From NCBI GenBank assembly GCA_964615445.1, contig CAZTOK010000002.1, positions 16,945 to 80,944 on the forward strand: a DNA stretch of 64,000 nt. Reading direction: 5' to 3'. This document shows, piece after piece, positions 1-7,432 of this stretch. The number at the start of each line of letters is the position of its first letter. Position 1 is the stretch's first letter. The notes below the pieces were generated by a model. It did no database searches. It saw nothing but the letters and a program-made list of their open reading frames with translations, and had not been told where the DNA came from. The translations under genes and the position numbers were made by a program. This DNA comes from JALRBM01 sp964615445 (GTDB taxonomy: Bacteria; Patescibacteriota; Saccharimonadia; Saccharimonadales; Saccharimonadaceae).

Positions 1-456
1 ATGTCAAAAGAACAGTCAAAATTCATACTCAGACTCAAGAAAGTCAGAGATTACTTTGTCCCAATTGAGACACATGAACGGTCACCCGATGTCCGGCGTG
101 ACTACCAAGAAGGTAGTTATATGGATGCACTAAACAAAAAGGTTGACCTTGCAGCTGCCTTAGGCGCCAAAGATGGTATTAGTGAAGGTACGCACCGTCT
201 TAATATGGAGAAGATTGAATTAGCAAGATTAGATCAAGAACGAGAGATTACTAACAACAATCTTAAAGCTCAGCATCGTACATTAATCATGACTACAATC
301 GCCACCTTGATTGCTTTGTTCTCATCTGTTTCTGCTATCTATATAGCCTTACATAAAGACACTCCACCTGCACCGATAGTCAATGTTATCCCGGCTCAAC
401 AAACCCCTAACATGTACGTTCCAAAACAGGCTACTGACAATCCTCCCAAAGAATAA
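1..456 (+). CDS. Hypothetical single-pass membrane protein
   Basis: Unrecognised 151-residue protein. The first ATG lies exactly at the window edge, so the true start may be further upstream. The N-terminal two thirds is charged and polar. One hydrophobic segment at about residues 95-117 is a likely transmembrane helix, followed by a short proline-rich tail (APIVNVIPAQQ and on). An anchored protein with a cytoplasmic N-terminal part is the simplest reading. It is followed directly by a transposase remnant, so it sits at the edge of a rearranged region. No function is assigned. Confidence 0.6.
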   Translation: MSKEQSKFILRLKKVRDYFVPIETHERSPDVRRDYQEGSYMDALNKKVDLAAALGAKDGISEGTHRLNMEKIELARLDQEREITNNNLKAQHRTLIMTTIATLIALFSSVSAIYIALHKDTPPAPIVNVIPAQQTPNMYVPKQATDNPPKE

Positions 457-466
457 TTGCTACAGC

Positions 467-871
467 AAGAAATCGGTGATATTTGGCGCTGTTGAACGGA
501 ATGGTAGAGTAAGAGCCACCCATGTCAAAAGTAGCGGAGCGAGAGTGCTAATACCTCAGATAAATCACGACATAATCCCCAAGACAACAATTTACAGTGA
601 TGAATGGCGAGTCTATAAGCGATTAAATGATCTGAACTATTCTCACACTTCAATTAATCACAGTCAGCTAGAGTGGGCGCGAGACGAAGCTCACACAAAC
701 ACAATCGAAGGATTTTGGTCGCAACTAAAGCGATCTATTTCTGGGACGTATCACGCCGTTTCACCGAAGTATCTTCAGCTTTACGTGGACGAGTTTTCTT
801 TTCGGTATTCTTATCGGGGTGTAACTGTTTATCCTGTTCTTTTGGAACGGGCTTGGACGCCTTTGAGATAA
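467..871 (+). pseudogene. IS1595-type (ISXO2-like) transposase, C-terminal remnant
   Basis: The frame encodes the C-terminal half of an ISXO2-like DDE transposase. Readable landmarks are FGAVERNGRVRA, then YSDEW (a catalytic Asp region), then HTNTIEGFWSQLKR (the region of the last acidic residue). The N-terminal zinc ribbon and the first catalytic part are absent, because the preceding gene runs up to the break at about 456. No proper start codon belongs to the conserved part. Full-length family members are roughly 220-320 residues. I see no clear terminal inverted repeats. It is a dead fragment marking past insertion-sequence activity beside the toxin-antitoxin pair. Confidence 0.8.
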
Positions 872-909
872 GTTTTTTGAAGAGTTTTTTAGACATGTTC
901 TATTATAGT

Positions 910-1350
910 TTATCTTCTGTTTTTCTTTGTTTCCGTATGCGTATTAAGATGGGCTACCACCTGGATAACTTTAGTCATAGGATCAATAAAGAAAATGGCT
1001 CTGCCACTATCACCCGTATAGAACTCTTTCATTTCAACATCGTCACTGAGCCCTTTGAAGAACTTACTGTAGTCATTGGCGTTTTCAACATCGTCAATAT
1101 GAATGCTCAACTGCCTTAGTTCAAAGTTATTTGTACAAGTACAAAACTTCTTGTAGTTATCAATAGTTTTACGAAGAGGACCCTGTAGTAAGTTGGCTAC
1201 TTCACACAAATCATGACGGTAAAACTCATATCCGATAGTGAAACGGGTTGAATCCTCGGGTCTATCCTTATAGTTATCTACACCTGCCTTAATACGACCC
1301 CTAGGAGCCTTTGGACTTTTTTTAATCTTGTTTTGATACTTTTCAGGCAT
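910..1350 (-). CDS. Putative toxin partner of the Panacea-domain antitoxin
   Basis: 146 residues, not recognised by sequence. It overlaps the end of the Panacea-domain gene upstream by 8 bases, so the two are translationally coupled. Panacea (DUF4065) antitoxins are known to pair with many unrelated toxin domains in bicistronic operons, and this protein is in the toxin position. It has a basic N-terminus (KKSPKAPRGRIKAG), a middle with spaced cysteines (CTC), and a mixed alpha/beta C-terminal half with FIDPMTKVIQVVAHL. There is no signal peptide or membrane segment, so a cytoplasmic target is expected. The toxin role is inferred only from position. Confidence 0.6.
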   Translation of the reverse strand: MPEKYQNKIKKSPKAPRGRIKAGVDNYKDRPEDSTRFTIGYEFYRHDLCEVANLLQGPLRKTIDNYKKFCTCTNNFELRQLSIHIDDVENANDYSKFFKGLSDDVEMKEFYTGDSGRAIFFIDPMTKVIQVVAHLNTHTETKKNRR

Positions 1351-1804
1351 TGAGCTGCGCGTAGTATTGCTTCATGTCAGAATTTTTAATCACGATTGAT
1401 GATGACTCGTCTACCTCCAGGCCTTCACGGGCTTTACGCCAGGGGTCTTCAGAATGAGTTAGAGACTCCAAGTACTCTGCATCATATTTTCCATAGACCC
1501 GCCATATTTCTTCAAGCAGTGAAGTGGTATCCGCATCCAAATTAGGAGTCTGTGGAGTCTTAGTAATAGGATTGTAGCCGTATTTTTTGTATTTATGCCA
1601 AAGACTACGGATAGCAGGACCGTGCATCCAAGCTTCAATAGGATCATCAAACAAGTTTTTGCCATCATTAAAGACGAGACACCAAGCCTGTGCATAATAT
1701 GCAAGCTTCTGAATCTTTTTATTAGTGATAGGTTTCTGGAGTTGATTAGACTTACATACAAAGTAATCCGATACACCATCTAATTGTGCCGACAGTTCGC
1801 TCAT
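1343..1804 (-). CDS. Panacea-domain (DUF4065) antitoxin-like protein
   Basis: 153 residues if translation starts at the ATG at 1804, which has a GGTGGG ribosome site five bases upstream; a longer frame up to 1903 exists but lacks one. The sequence carries the Panacea/SocA-like pattern: KKIQKLAYYAQAW near residue 30, then IEAWMHGPAIRSLWHKYKKYG around residues 58-78. Proteins of this family neutralise a co-encoded toxin and some act as proteolysis adaptors. The start lies 57 bases inside a palindromic promoter (1861-1882), consistent with autorepression. The gene overlaps the downstream putative toxin by 8 bases. Confidence 0.85.
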   Translation of the reverse strand: MSELSAQLDGVSDYFVCKSNQLQKPITNKKIQKLAYYAQAWCLVFNDGKNLFDDPIEAWMHGPAIRSLWHKYKKYGYNPITKTPQTPNLDADTTSLLEEIWRVYGKYDAEYLESLTHSEDPWRKAREGLEVDESSSIVIKNSDMKQYYAQLNA

Positions 1805-1860
1805 ATTCCCACCATTTACCTCTATTCGATTGGTATTTGCAACCATAACTACTTTTAATA

Positions 1861-1882
1861 TATAATACCGCGCGGCATTATA
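1861..1882 (-). promoter_or_regulatory. Palindromic promoter/operator of the toxin-antitoxin operon
   Basis: A 22-base near-perfect palindrome: arms TATAAT and ATTATA around a CCGCGCGG core, with a single mismatched pair. The minus-strand TATAAT (1877-1882) can serve as a -10 box for the Panacea gene, so a bound dimeric repressor would block it. This is typical placement for toxin-antitoxin autoregulation. Confidence 0.6.
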
Positions 1883-1902
1883 CCATAGCATAAGCCTCTT
1901 CA

Positions 1903-2016
1903 TTAGTTTGGTAAACGTGCAAGTGTTTCACCACAAACAGGACAAGCATCGCCTTTTTCAACAGTCACATTCACTTTGCAGTTTTTGCAGTATCTTTTCG
2001 TTTTGTTATTAGTTTC
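1903..2016 (-). pseudogene. Zinc-ribbon fragment without a start codon
   Basis: The minus-strand frame ending at the stop 1903-1905 reads RYCKNCKVNVTVEKGDACPVCGETLARLPN: two CxxC knuckles of a small zinc ribbon. No ATG, GTG or TTG with a ribosome site is available upstream in this frame, while an ATG in the neighbouring frame stops after about 15 codons. It is either a decayed gene or a gene with an indel. Low confidence as a functional gene. Confidence 0.35.
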
Positions 2017-2064
2017 ATATCTACTTTTTATTATAGAGAGAATAGGTTTAAGTGACTTTTGACA

Positions 2065-2070
2065 TATAAT
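2065..2070 (+). promoter_or_regulatory. -10 box TATAAT of a leaderless gene
   Basis: Consensus TATAAT ends six bases before the ATG at 2077. Transcription would then start at the A of the ATG, and no ribosome site is present. Confidence 0.6.
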
Positions 2071-2076
2071 AATTGC

Positions 2077-2700
2077 ATGCTTGCTCTTTGTGACTCTATT
2101 GACCTAGCTATTAGTAATGAAAATTGGTACGCGGCTTTGCTAGCGGCATTGACTTTGCCTGATATTTGTGGGGCTATCGAATACCCACAATTTAAAAAAG
2201 TTAAAACAAATGGCATTATCACTAATAGATATACTAAATGGTTCGACGACTTTGTAGGTGAAGACTATAAAGTCTATAAAGAATTCGATCCTAGCTCGTT
2301 AACTTACCAGGATATGCTAAAAGCGCTGCTGGAGACTTCCCATCATCTCGAACAACTTTCTGACTATAGATACGTACAAACGTTTTTAACTGGCTTTGAA
2401 TGCTATGTACTAAGGTGTAAGTATTTGCATGAAGGGCTTGGTAATAGTATAAGTAATGAAAAAATCAAAGATATATTAGATGGATTTATTTTTACTCGTC
2501 CAGAGCAGTGGGGGTATTCACATAATAACCTCATCATATCTAACGGTAATACTATGGTCCAGCTTCAGGTTGACGTGTTTGCATCGGGAATCGCCAAGAG
2601 AGCAAGAGAGTGGTGGAATGCGAGAACTGATAAAGATTTACATGCAGACAAGTTCTTACGCATAGATAACAGTTTTCCTGTACTTGGCGTGAAGGTATAG
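2077..2700 (+). CDS. Hypothetical protein with a HEPN-like RX4H motif
   Basis: 207 residues from the ATG at 2077. A TTG start at 2059 is possible, but it lies upstream of the TATAAT box that fits a leaderless start at 2077. The sequence resembles a family of unknown function seen near mobile and defence genes: ALLAALTLPDICG near residues 22-34 and CYVLRCKYLHEG in the middle. The latter contains R-x4-H, the hallmark of HEPN ribonuclease domains; that link is suggestive only. No signal peptide or membrane segment. It follows a toxin-antitoxin pair, so a role in defence or growth control is possible but unproven. Confidence 0.65.
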   Translation: MLALCDSIDLAISNENWYAALLAALTLPDICGAIEYPQFKKVKTNGIITNRYTKWFDDFVGEDYKVYKEFDPSSLTYQDMLKALLETSHHLEQLSDYRYVQTFLTGFECYVLRCKYLHEGLGNSISNEKIKDILDGFIFTRPEQWGYSHNNLIISNGNTMVQLQVDVFASGIAKRAREWWNARTDKDLHADKFLRIDNSFPVLGVKV

Positions 2701-2735
2701 TTACCTAGATTTATAGTGTTATATATCAGTAATTG

Positions 2736-3161
2736 CTACCGTCGACGGTGACGTCTGTGAAGATCAGCTACCTTCAAACGCACCATATGACGATCAACCA
2801 ATTGATGCGCCTTTTCAAGCTCCATCTGATCTTTCGCGGTATCACGCAACTTAATAGCCCGTTCAAGCGCTGCTTTACTCTCCGACTCGATGATATCGGC
2901 ACCGTTATCGGCTTCATCAACTAATACCCGAGCATGCTCAGGGGCAATCTCAACCACGCCTCCCGTAATAGCAAAATAGTCCAGCTCGCTATCATCATCG
3001 TCTTTTTTATATCGCACCGCAATAGCACCAGGTACCGCAATTGTTACCAGCGGTTCATGCCCAGGAAATACCGCAATCTCACCACTCGCCGTTGGGATCA
3101 TGACTTCGTAAACTTCTTGGTCAACTTTTTTACCAAGAAGCGTAATAAGCTCTAAATTCAT
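2736..3161 (-). CDS. atpC: ATP synthase epsilon subunit
   Basis: 141 residues. The N-terminal beta-sandwich is clear (MIPTASGEIAVFPGHEPLVT, then ITGGVVEIAPEHARVLVDEA), followed by the two-helix C-terminal domain rich in charged residues and ending in an arginine/histidine tail. This subunit of the F1 rotor couples gamma to the c-ring and can inhibit ATP hydrolysis. Normally atpC follows atpD directly; here it is about 2.9 kb away, behind unrelated genes. It has its own signals: a terminator just upstream (3175-3200) and a TACTAT box (3168-3173) six bases before the ATG, so it should be transcribed alone as a leaderless message. Confidence 0.93.
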   Translation of the reverse strand: MNLELITLLGKKVDQEVYEVMIPTASGEIAVFPGHEPLVTIAVPGAIAVRYKKDDDDSELDYFAITGGVVEIAPEHARVLVDEADNGADIIESESKAALERAIKLRDTAKDQMELEKAHQLVDRHMVRLKVADLHRRHRRR

Positions 3162-3167
3162 ATCTGT

Positions 3168-3173
3168 ATAGTA
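3168..3173 (-). promoter_or_regulatory. -10 box of leaderless atpC
   Basis: TACTAT on the minus strand with exactly six bases to the atpC ATG; no ribosome site fits in between. It uncouples atpC from the rest of the ATP synthase operon. Confidence 0.55.
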
Positions 3174-3174
3174 G

Positions 3175-3200
3175 CAAAAAAACTCGCTAAAAGCGAGCTT
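3175..3200 (-). terminator. Rho-independent terminator
   Basis: Minus strand: CTCGCT-TTT-AGCGAG stem followed by seven T. It ends the transcript of the 3282-3617 gene just before the atpC promoter. Confidence 0.8.
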
Positions 3201-3281
3201 ATAAGACAGGGAAAGATGGTAGATAGCCCTGGGGCGGGCGGGCGTAAGACAAAACGCGTCTTACAATCCCACCCGACACCA

Positions 3282-3617
3282 TTACTGAGCGCACACACTC
3301 TGAATCATGTGGCAGTCCGAGTTTCCCTTCATCACGAAGAAGAAAATGATCGAGACGGGCAGCGTGCCCAACCACAGGAAGGCGAAGTTGCGTGCCAACG
3401 GTCGCTGGTGCCACCACGTCCAAATGGCGGAGAAGGGATAGAACACGCTCAAAGCATAAAACGGAAGAGCAATGTAGTGCACTTCCTTGGCAAAGAAAAG
3501 CCAAGTTCCCAACACATCGATCAGCAAGGTTGCAAGAATCGTGCGGTCCATGAGTGTGTGAATGGGGTGGCCGGCGTGGTTACGGCGGACTTCGTTCTCA
3601 GCGTTTTCGACGCTCAC
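3282..3617 (-). CDS. Small three-helix membrane protein
   Basis: 111 residues from a GTG at 3617, chosen because GGGGAG sits just upstream. Three hydrophobic segments are visible at about residues 25-45, 50-70 and 78-98, with aromatic-rich interfaces (WTWWHQRP). No family recognised. The codons are clearly GC-richer than those of atpC and the MFS gene on either side. It is divergent from another small membrane gene (3768) across an AT-rich promoter region. One of the GC-rich cassette genes discussed in the findings. Confidence 0.65.
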   Translation of the reverse strand: MSVENAENEVRRNHAGHPIHTLMDRTILATLLIDVLGTWLFFAKEVHYIALPFYALSVFYPFSAIWTWWHQRPLARNFAFLWLGTLPVSIIFFFVMKGNSDCHMIQSVCAQ

Positions 3618-3702
3618 GTGAACTCCCCTAGGCTATCTACCAGCGAGAAATTTTCTCTCTATCTTTATATCATATTTATAGCTTTCTTTCAATACCTAGA
3701 CA

Positions 3703-3731
3703 TTGTAATTATATAGCTATTATGTTACAAT
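3703..3731 (+). promoter_or_regulatory. Promoter of the 3768 gene
   Basis: TTGTAA (3703-3708) and TACAAT (3726-3731) are separated by exactly 17 bases. A leader of about 30 bases with TAAGGAG follows before the ATG at 3768. Confidence 0.6.
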
Positions 3732-3767
3732 ATAAATAGTTCACTCGGAAGTAAGGAGCCCATTCCT

Positions 3768-3983
3768 ATGCAGATCAACCTGAAGGACAAGCTGGCCATC
3801 GGCGCGATCTCCTTCTGCACCGTAGGGGCGGTCGTTGCTCTCATGTGGATCAGTCTCGCGCTCCAGCTGAGCGAGGTGGTCATGATGGTGGAGCGAGGCC
3901 TGCTCTTTGCCGCGCTTATATGGGCGGCAATCGTTCTCCCGGGGTGGTGGGCCAAGAGAACCGCTCGCCGCAACCGACGCTGA
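3768..3983 (+). CDS. Small two-helix membrane protein
   Basis: 71 residues. Two hydrophobic segments (about residues 10-33 and 42-60) separated by a short loop, and a very basic C-terminal tail (WWAKRTARRNRR) that should stay in the cytoplasm. Unrecognised. Expression signals are complete: a 17-base-spaced promoter, AAGTAAGGAG ribosome site and a strong hairpin directly after the stop. GC-rich codons contrast with the AT-rich flanks, as in the other single-gene cassettes. Confidence 0.65.
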   Translation: MQINLKDKLAIGAISFCTVGAVVALMWISLALQLSEVVMMVERGLLFAALIWAAIVLPGWWAKRTARRNRR

Positions 3984-3989
3984 ACCACC

Positions 3990-4020
3990 GCCGAAGAGGA
4001 GGGGCATCCTCCTCTTCGGC
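3990..4020 (+). terminator. Strong terminator hairpin
   Basis: GCCGAAGAGGAGG arm pairs with CCTCCTCTTCGGC across a GGCAT-type loop, 13 base pairs. It closes the 3768 gene and faces the end of the MFS gene. Confidence 0.75.
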
Positions 4021-4042
4021 TCAAACCTTCTTGCTTAATGTC

Positions 4043-5395
4043 TTAAACACCAGGGTTTGATTTTTGCACACTTCGTATAGTACTGTATGACACAATACCG
4101 CTTAAAACGGCAAATACAGCACAAAGTACCATCGCAAACTGGAACGTATTACCGCTTCCCGCGAAGCCCAAACTTGCAATAACAATAAGCCCCGCAACTC
4201 GTGAAACAGCATTATTAATACCAGAAGCCGTACCGGATTGTCGGTCGCTCACCGATGTCATTACCGTAGTGGTAAGCGGCGCGACCATGAGTGTAAGACC
4301 AATACCAAACAAAATTGTCCCAGGAAGAATATGCCATAAATAGGAATCACCTGATGCTAGCGGTAAGAAAAGAAGTATGGCGACACCAGCAAGAAGTGGG
4401 CCGACGGTCATAAACAAACGTGCTCCGTATTTTGCCGCAAGTTCTCCAACTTTGCTTGAAAACAAAATCATAATGACGCTGCTTGGGAGCATAGTTAATC
4501 CTGCAATCAATGCAGAATAATGCAAATGTGTTTGAAGATACAGTGATAACGAGAATGAGTAGCCACTGAGTGCACCATACATCAAAAATGTCATGATATT
4601 TGAACCAGAGAAATTACGCGACCTAAATAAGCCTAGCGGCACCATAGGGTCACGACTACGTTTTTGCCATATAACAAATAGTACGCCAAGAATTGCGCCA
4701 ACAATCAAGCAGGTGAGTGTCATCATATTCCATCCATGCGCTGGCCCTTCTATGAGTCCGTAGGTAACGCCAGCGAGCGCAAGCGATACTAATATAGCGC
4801 TAGGCACATCGAAATGCCGGGGTTCATCGTCTTTTGATTCTTTAATATTTTTAACAGCAAGCACATAGCATACGAACGCAAGCGGCACATTAATCAGGAA
4901 AATCCAGCGCCAGCTTGCTAGTGCAAGAATACCCCCACCAATCACTGGTGCAAGCACAATTGCCGCGCTGCTCCAAGCCGTCCAGCGTCCAATTGCCTTA
5001 CCTCGAGCAGTCGTCTCAAACATCGTATTAATAATCGCGAGCGCACCAGGCACCATAAGCGCACCGGCAACACCTTGTAAAATACGAGCAACAATAAGAA
5101 ACGTTACGTTTGGTGAAATTGCGCATAAAAGCGACATAAGCGCAAAGCTTATCACCCCAAGGAGATAGATTTTCTTACGACCAAAAATATCACCGAGCGA
5201 TCCACCCAGCAGAATAAGTCCAGATAATGAAAGCATGTAGCCATCCGTAATCCACTGCAGTCCGCTAAAGTCGGCATGTAGTTCGGCTGCGATTTTTGGC
5301 AACGCTAAGTTAACGACCATACCATCTACAATAACAACCGCACTCCCAATAATAACTGCTGCGAGACCTAGCAGTTTACTTCCTCGATATTTCAT
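4043..5395 (-). CDS. MFS drug exporter, DHA2 (14-TM) family
   Basis: 450 residues, almost wholly hydrophobic, with the layout of the EmrB/QacA group of drug:H+ antiporters. Motif A-like GDIFGRKKIYLLG follows TM2, and the TM5 motif C region reads APVIGGGILALASWRWIFLINVP, which is characteristic of this family. It exports toxic compounds or metabolites across the cytoplasmic membrane; the substrate cannot be read. The start is the ATG at 5395, six bases after a minus-strand TATATT (5402-5407), so a leaderless message is expected. It sits between atpD and atpC with no functional link. Confidence 0.9.
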   Translation of the reverse strand: MKYRGSKLLGLAAVIIGSAVVIVDGMVVNLALPKIAAELHADFSGLQWITDGYMLSLSGLILLGGSLGDIFGRKKIYLLGVISFALMSLLCAISPNVTFLIVARILQGVAGALMVPGALAIINTMFETTARGKAIGRWTAWSSAAIVLAPVIGGGILALASWRWIFLINVPLAFVCYVLAVKNIKESKDDEPRHFDVPSAILVSLALAGVTYGLIEGPAHGWNMMTLTCLIVGAILGVLFVIWQKRSRDPMVPLGLFRSRNFSGSNIMTFLMYGALSGYSFSLSLYLQTHLHYSALIAGLTMLPSSVIMILFSSKVGELAAKYGARLFMTVGPLLAGVAILLFLPLASGDSYLWHILPGTILFGIGLTLMVAPLTTTVMTSVSDRQSGTASGINNAVSRVAGLIVIASLGFAGSGNTFQFAMVLCAVFAVLSGIVSYSTIRSVQKSNPGV

Positions 5396-5477
5396 ATACT
5401 AAATATAGCACAAAAAAGTGAAATCCCCGCTGGCCGCAGGGCTCACTTTGAGCTGTTCGCCGCCTAGCAGGGAAGGG

Positions 5478-5936
5478 CTACCTATCTCGGGGATAGCAGG
5501 GAAATTCAAACTGATACGCCGTACCGCCTCGCTTAACAAATCTTGCAACTTCATCAAAACTCTGAAGACCCCCGCCAACCCGAAGCATCGCGCAGCGGTC
5601 AGCCATAGTAAACAAATACTCAAGAAATGTCTCACTCTCGTCACCCCAGTCATCACCAACATATCTGGGCTCTTCGGTGACAGCAAAACAGTCCATAGTT
5701 ATTGCTTTGTTACAAGCAATGCCGACGGTCTTCCAGCCCCTAATCTTTGCGTACTCATAGGCAAGGGCAGGAATACCATAATACGTCAATCCGGAAACGA
5801 GAACGATCTCCGTATCCTGTGGCAAAGAGTAACAACCGAGAACATATTCAATACCATTTGCTACAGCAAGCCAAGCCCCGAAAATATCAAGATTCCAATG
5901 ACTATACCCGACAACGCCAAGCGCAAACCGGCCCAT
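5478..5936 (-). CDS. SLOG/Rossmann-like putative nucleotide-binding protein
   Basis: 152 residues, start ATG 5936 with CAGGAG upstream. The pattern VSGLTYYGIPALAYEYAKIRG followed by KTVGIACNK and later RVGGGLQSFDEVARF resembles the SLOG superfamily (DprA, LOG/TIR-SLOG), in which a glycine-rich loop binds nucleotides or nucleotide-derived signals. No active-site assignment is possible by eye. It lies just downstream of the atpD terminator with its own promoter-like TATTAT, so it is not part of the ATP synthase transcript. Function unknown; nucleotide sensing or cleavage is a family-based guess. Confidence 0.55.
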   Translation of the reverse strand: MGRFALGVVGYSHWNLDIFGAWLAVANGIEYVLGCYSLPQDTEIVLVSGLTYYGIPALAYEYAKIRGWKTVGIACNKAITMDCFAVTEEPRYVGDDWGDESETFLEYLFTMADRCAMLRVGGGLQSFDEVARFVKRGGTAYQFEFPCYPRDR

Positions 5937-5984
5937 GTCATTCTCCTGTCGCTAGATGCCTTTGCGCAGAATATAATACCACAA

Positions 5985-6020
5985 AAAAGCAAAAGACCAT
6001 TCACTTTGAATGGTCTTTAT
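5985..6020 (-). terminator. Terminator of the main atp operon
   Basis: AAAGACCATTC arm (5992-6002) pairs with GAATGGTCTTT (6008-6018), with a T-rich run on the minus strand. It ends transcription after atpD. Confidence 0.8.
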
Positions 6021-6039
6021 TATACTTTTTTCAGAAAAA

Positions 6040-7422
6040 CTAGTCTTTCTTCTCGGCCAAGCTGCCCGGTGCCATGTAGAACCAACTTTCTGGCTTGCTA
6101 TCGTATTTGCCAGAGAGAATATCTTTGGCATCACGAATGGTATCCGAAAGCTTTACATAGACGCCTTTATTACCAGTGAATTGCTCGGCAACATGGAATG
6201 GCTGTGCAAAGAAACGTTGCAGGCGACGAGCGCGGTTAACGATCTGCTTCTGGTCGTCAGAAAGTTCTTCCATGCCAAGGATAGCGATGATATCCTGCAA
6301 TTCTTTGTACTGCTGAAGCACCCGCTGTACTTCACGTGCCACATTGTAGTGTTCTTCACCCACAATTTCTGGGTCAAGGCTAGTCGAAGTGCTATCGAGC
6401 ACATCTACCGCTGGATAAATGCCAATCTCAGTCAGGCCACGGTTCATCACAATGGTTGCATCGAGGTGAGCGAAGGTGGTTGCGGGTGCTGGGTCGGTAA
6501 GGTCGTCAGCTGGCACATAGACAGCCTGGACAGAGGTGATTGAGCCTTTTTTAGTACTCGTAATCCGCTCTTGCAGAGCACCCATTTCTTGCTGAAGATT
6601 TGGTTGGTAACCCACTGCAGAAGGCAAACGGCCAAGCAGGGCAGATACTTCGGCACCAGCCTGTGTATAACGATAAATATTGTCAATGAAAAGAAGCACA
6701 TCTTTACCCTCATCACGAAATGCCTCAGCCATCGCAAGACCAGCCAGCGCTACACGAAGACGAGCTCCTGGTGGTTCATTCATCTGGCCAAAGACAAGGC
6801 TGGTTTTAGTGAGCACACCACTTTCTTGCAATTCTTCGTAAAGGTCTTTACCTTCACGAGTACGCTCACCAACGCCTGCAAACACTGAGTTACCCTTGTG
6901 GAATTCGGCAATATTGTTAATGAGCTCTTGAATAAGCACGGTTTTACCTACACCAGCACCGGCAAAAAGACCAGCTTTACCACCTTTTACAAGAGGTGCG
7001 ATAAGGTCAATTACCTTAATACCAGTTTCAAGAATTTCAGTTTTGTTCGACTGCTCGGAGAGGGCAGGTGGCTCGCGGTGAATAGGAGCTTTCTTGCCTG
7101 TAACAGCTTTACCTTCGTCGATAGGTTCACCCACTACATTAAACATGCGGCCTTGGGTTTGCTCGCCAACTGGTACAGAAATGCCAGCACCAGTTGCAAC
7201 CACGTCATCACCACGTTTTAAACCATCAGTGCTCGACATAGAAATGGCGCGAACTGTGCGCTCATCGAGGTGCTGAGCTACCTCAAGCGTCACGGTTTTA
7301 TCACCGTGCTTAATTTCAAGTGCCTCATACATGCCTGGCAGGTTTTTATTATTAAATTCTACGTCAACCACCACACCCACAACCTGAATGATGTGACCAA
7401 TGGTTCCTTTTTCTTTACTCAT
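6040..7422 (-). CDS. atpD: ATP synthase beta subunit
   Basis: 460 residues; catalytic subunit of F1. The P-loop GAGVGKT is at about residue 150, GERTREG and the LLFIDNIYRYTQAG Walker B region follow, and the DELSEED-like segment reads EELSDD. Start chosen at the ATG at 7422, with AAAGGAG five bases upstream, rather than the longer frame from 7440 that would overlap atpG. The ribosome site overlaps the end of atpG, consistent with coupling in one operon. It is the last gene of the main atp transcript. Confidence 0.97.
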   Translation of the reverse strand: MSKEKGTIGHIIQVVGVVVDVEFNNKNLPGMYEALEIKHGDKTVTLEVAQHLDERTVRAISMSSTDGLKRGDDVVATGAGISVPVGEQTQGRMFNVVGEPIDEGKAVTGKKAPIHREPPALSEQSNKTEILETGIKVIDLIAPLVKGGKAGLFAGAGVGKTVLIQELINNIAEFHKGNSVFAGVGERTREGKDLYEELQESGVLTKTSLVFGQMNEPPGARLRVALAGLAMAEAFRDEGKDVLLFIDNIYRYTQAGAEVSALLGRLPSAVGYQPNLQQEMGALQERITSTKKGSITSVQAVYVPADDLTDPAPATTFAHLDATIVMNRGLTEIGIYPAVDVLDSTSTSLDPEIVGEEHYNVAREVQRVLQQYKELQDIIAILGMEELSDDQKQIVNRARRLQRFFAQPFHVAEQFTGNKGVYVKLSDTIRDAKDILSGKYDSKPESWFYMAPGSLAEKKD

Positions 7423-7432
7423 ATGTTCTCCT

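Noticed and set aside
3199..3716. Reading frames at 3199-3504 (minus) and 3216-3716 (plus)
   Set aside because: They lie over the better supported three-helix membrane gene (3282-3617) and show low-complexity composition typical of shadow frames in GC-rich genes.
5418..6179. 253-residue plus-strand frame across 5418-6179
   Set aside because: Antisense to the SLOG-like gene and to the end of atpD; no start signals and no protein-like pattern.
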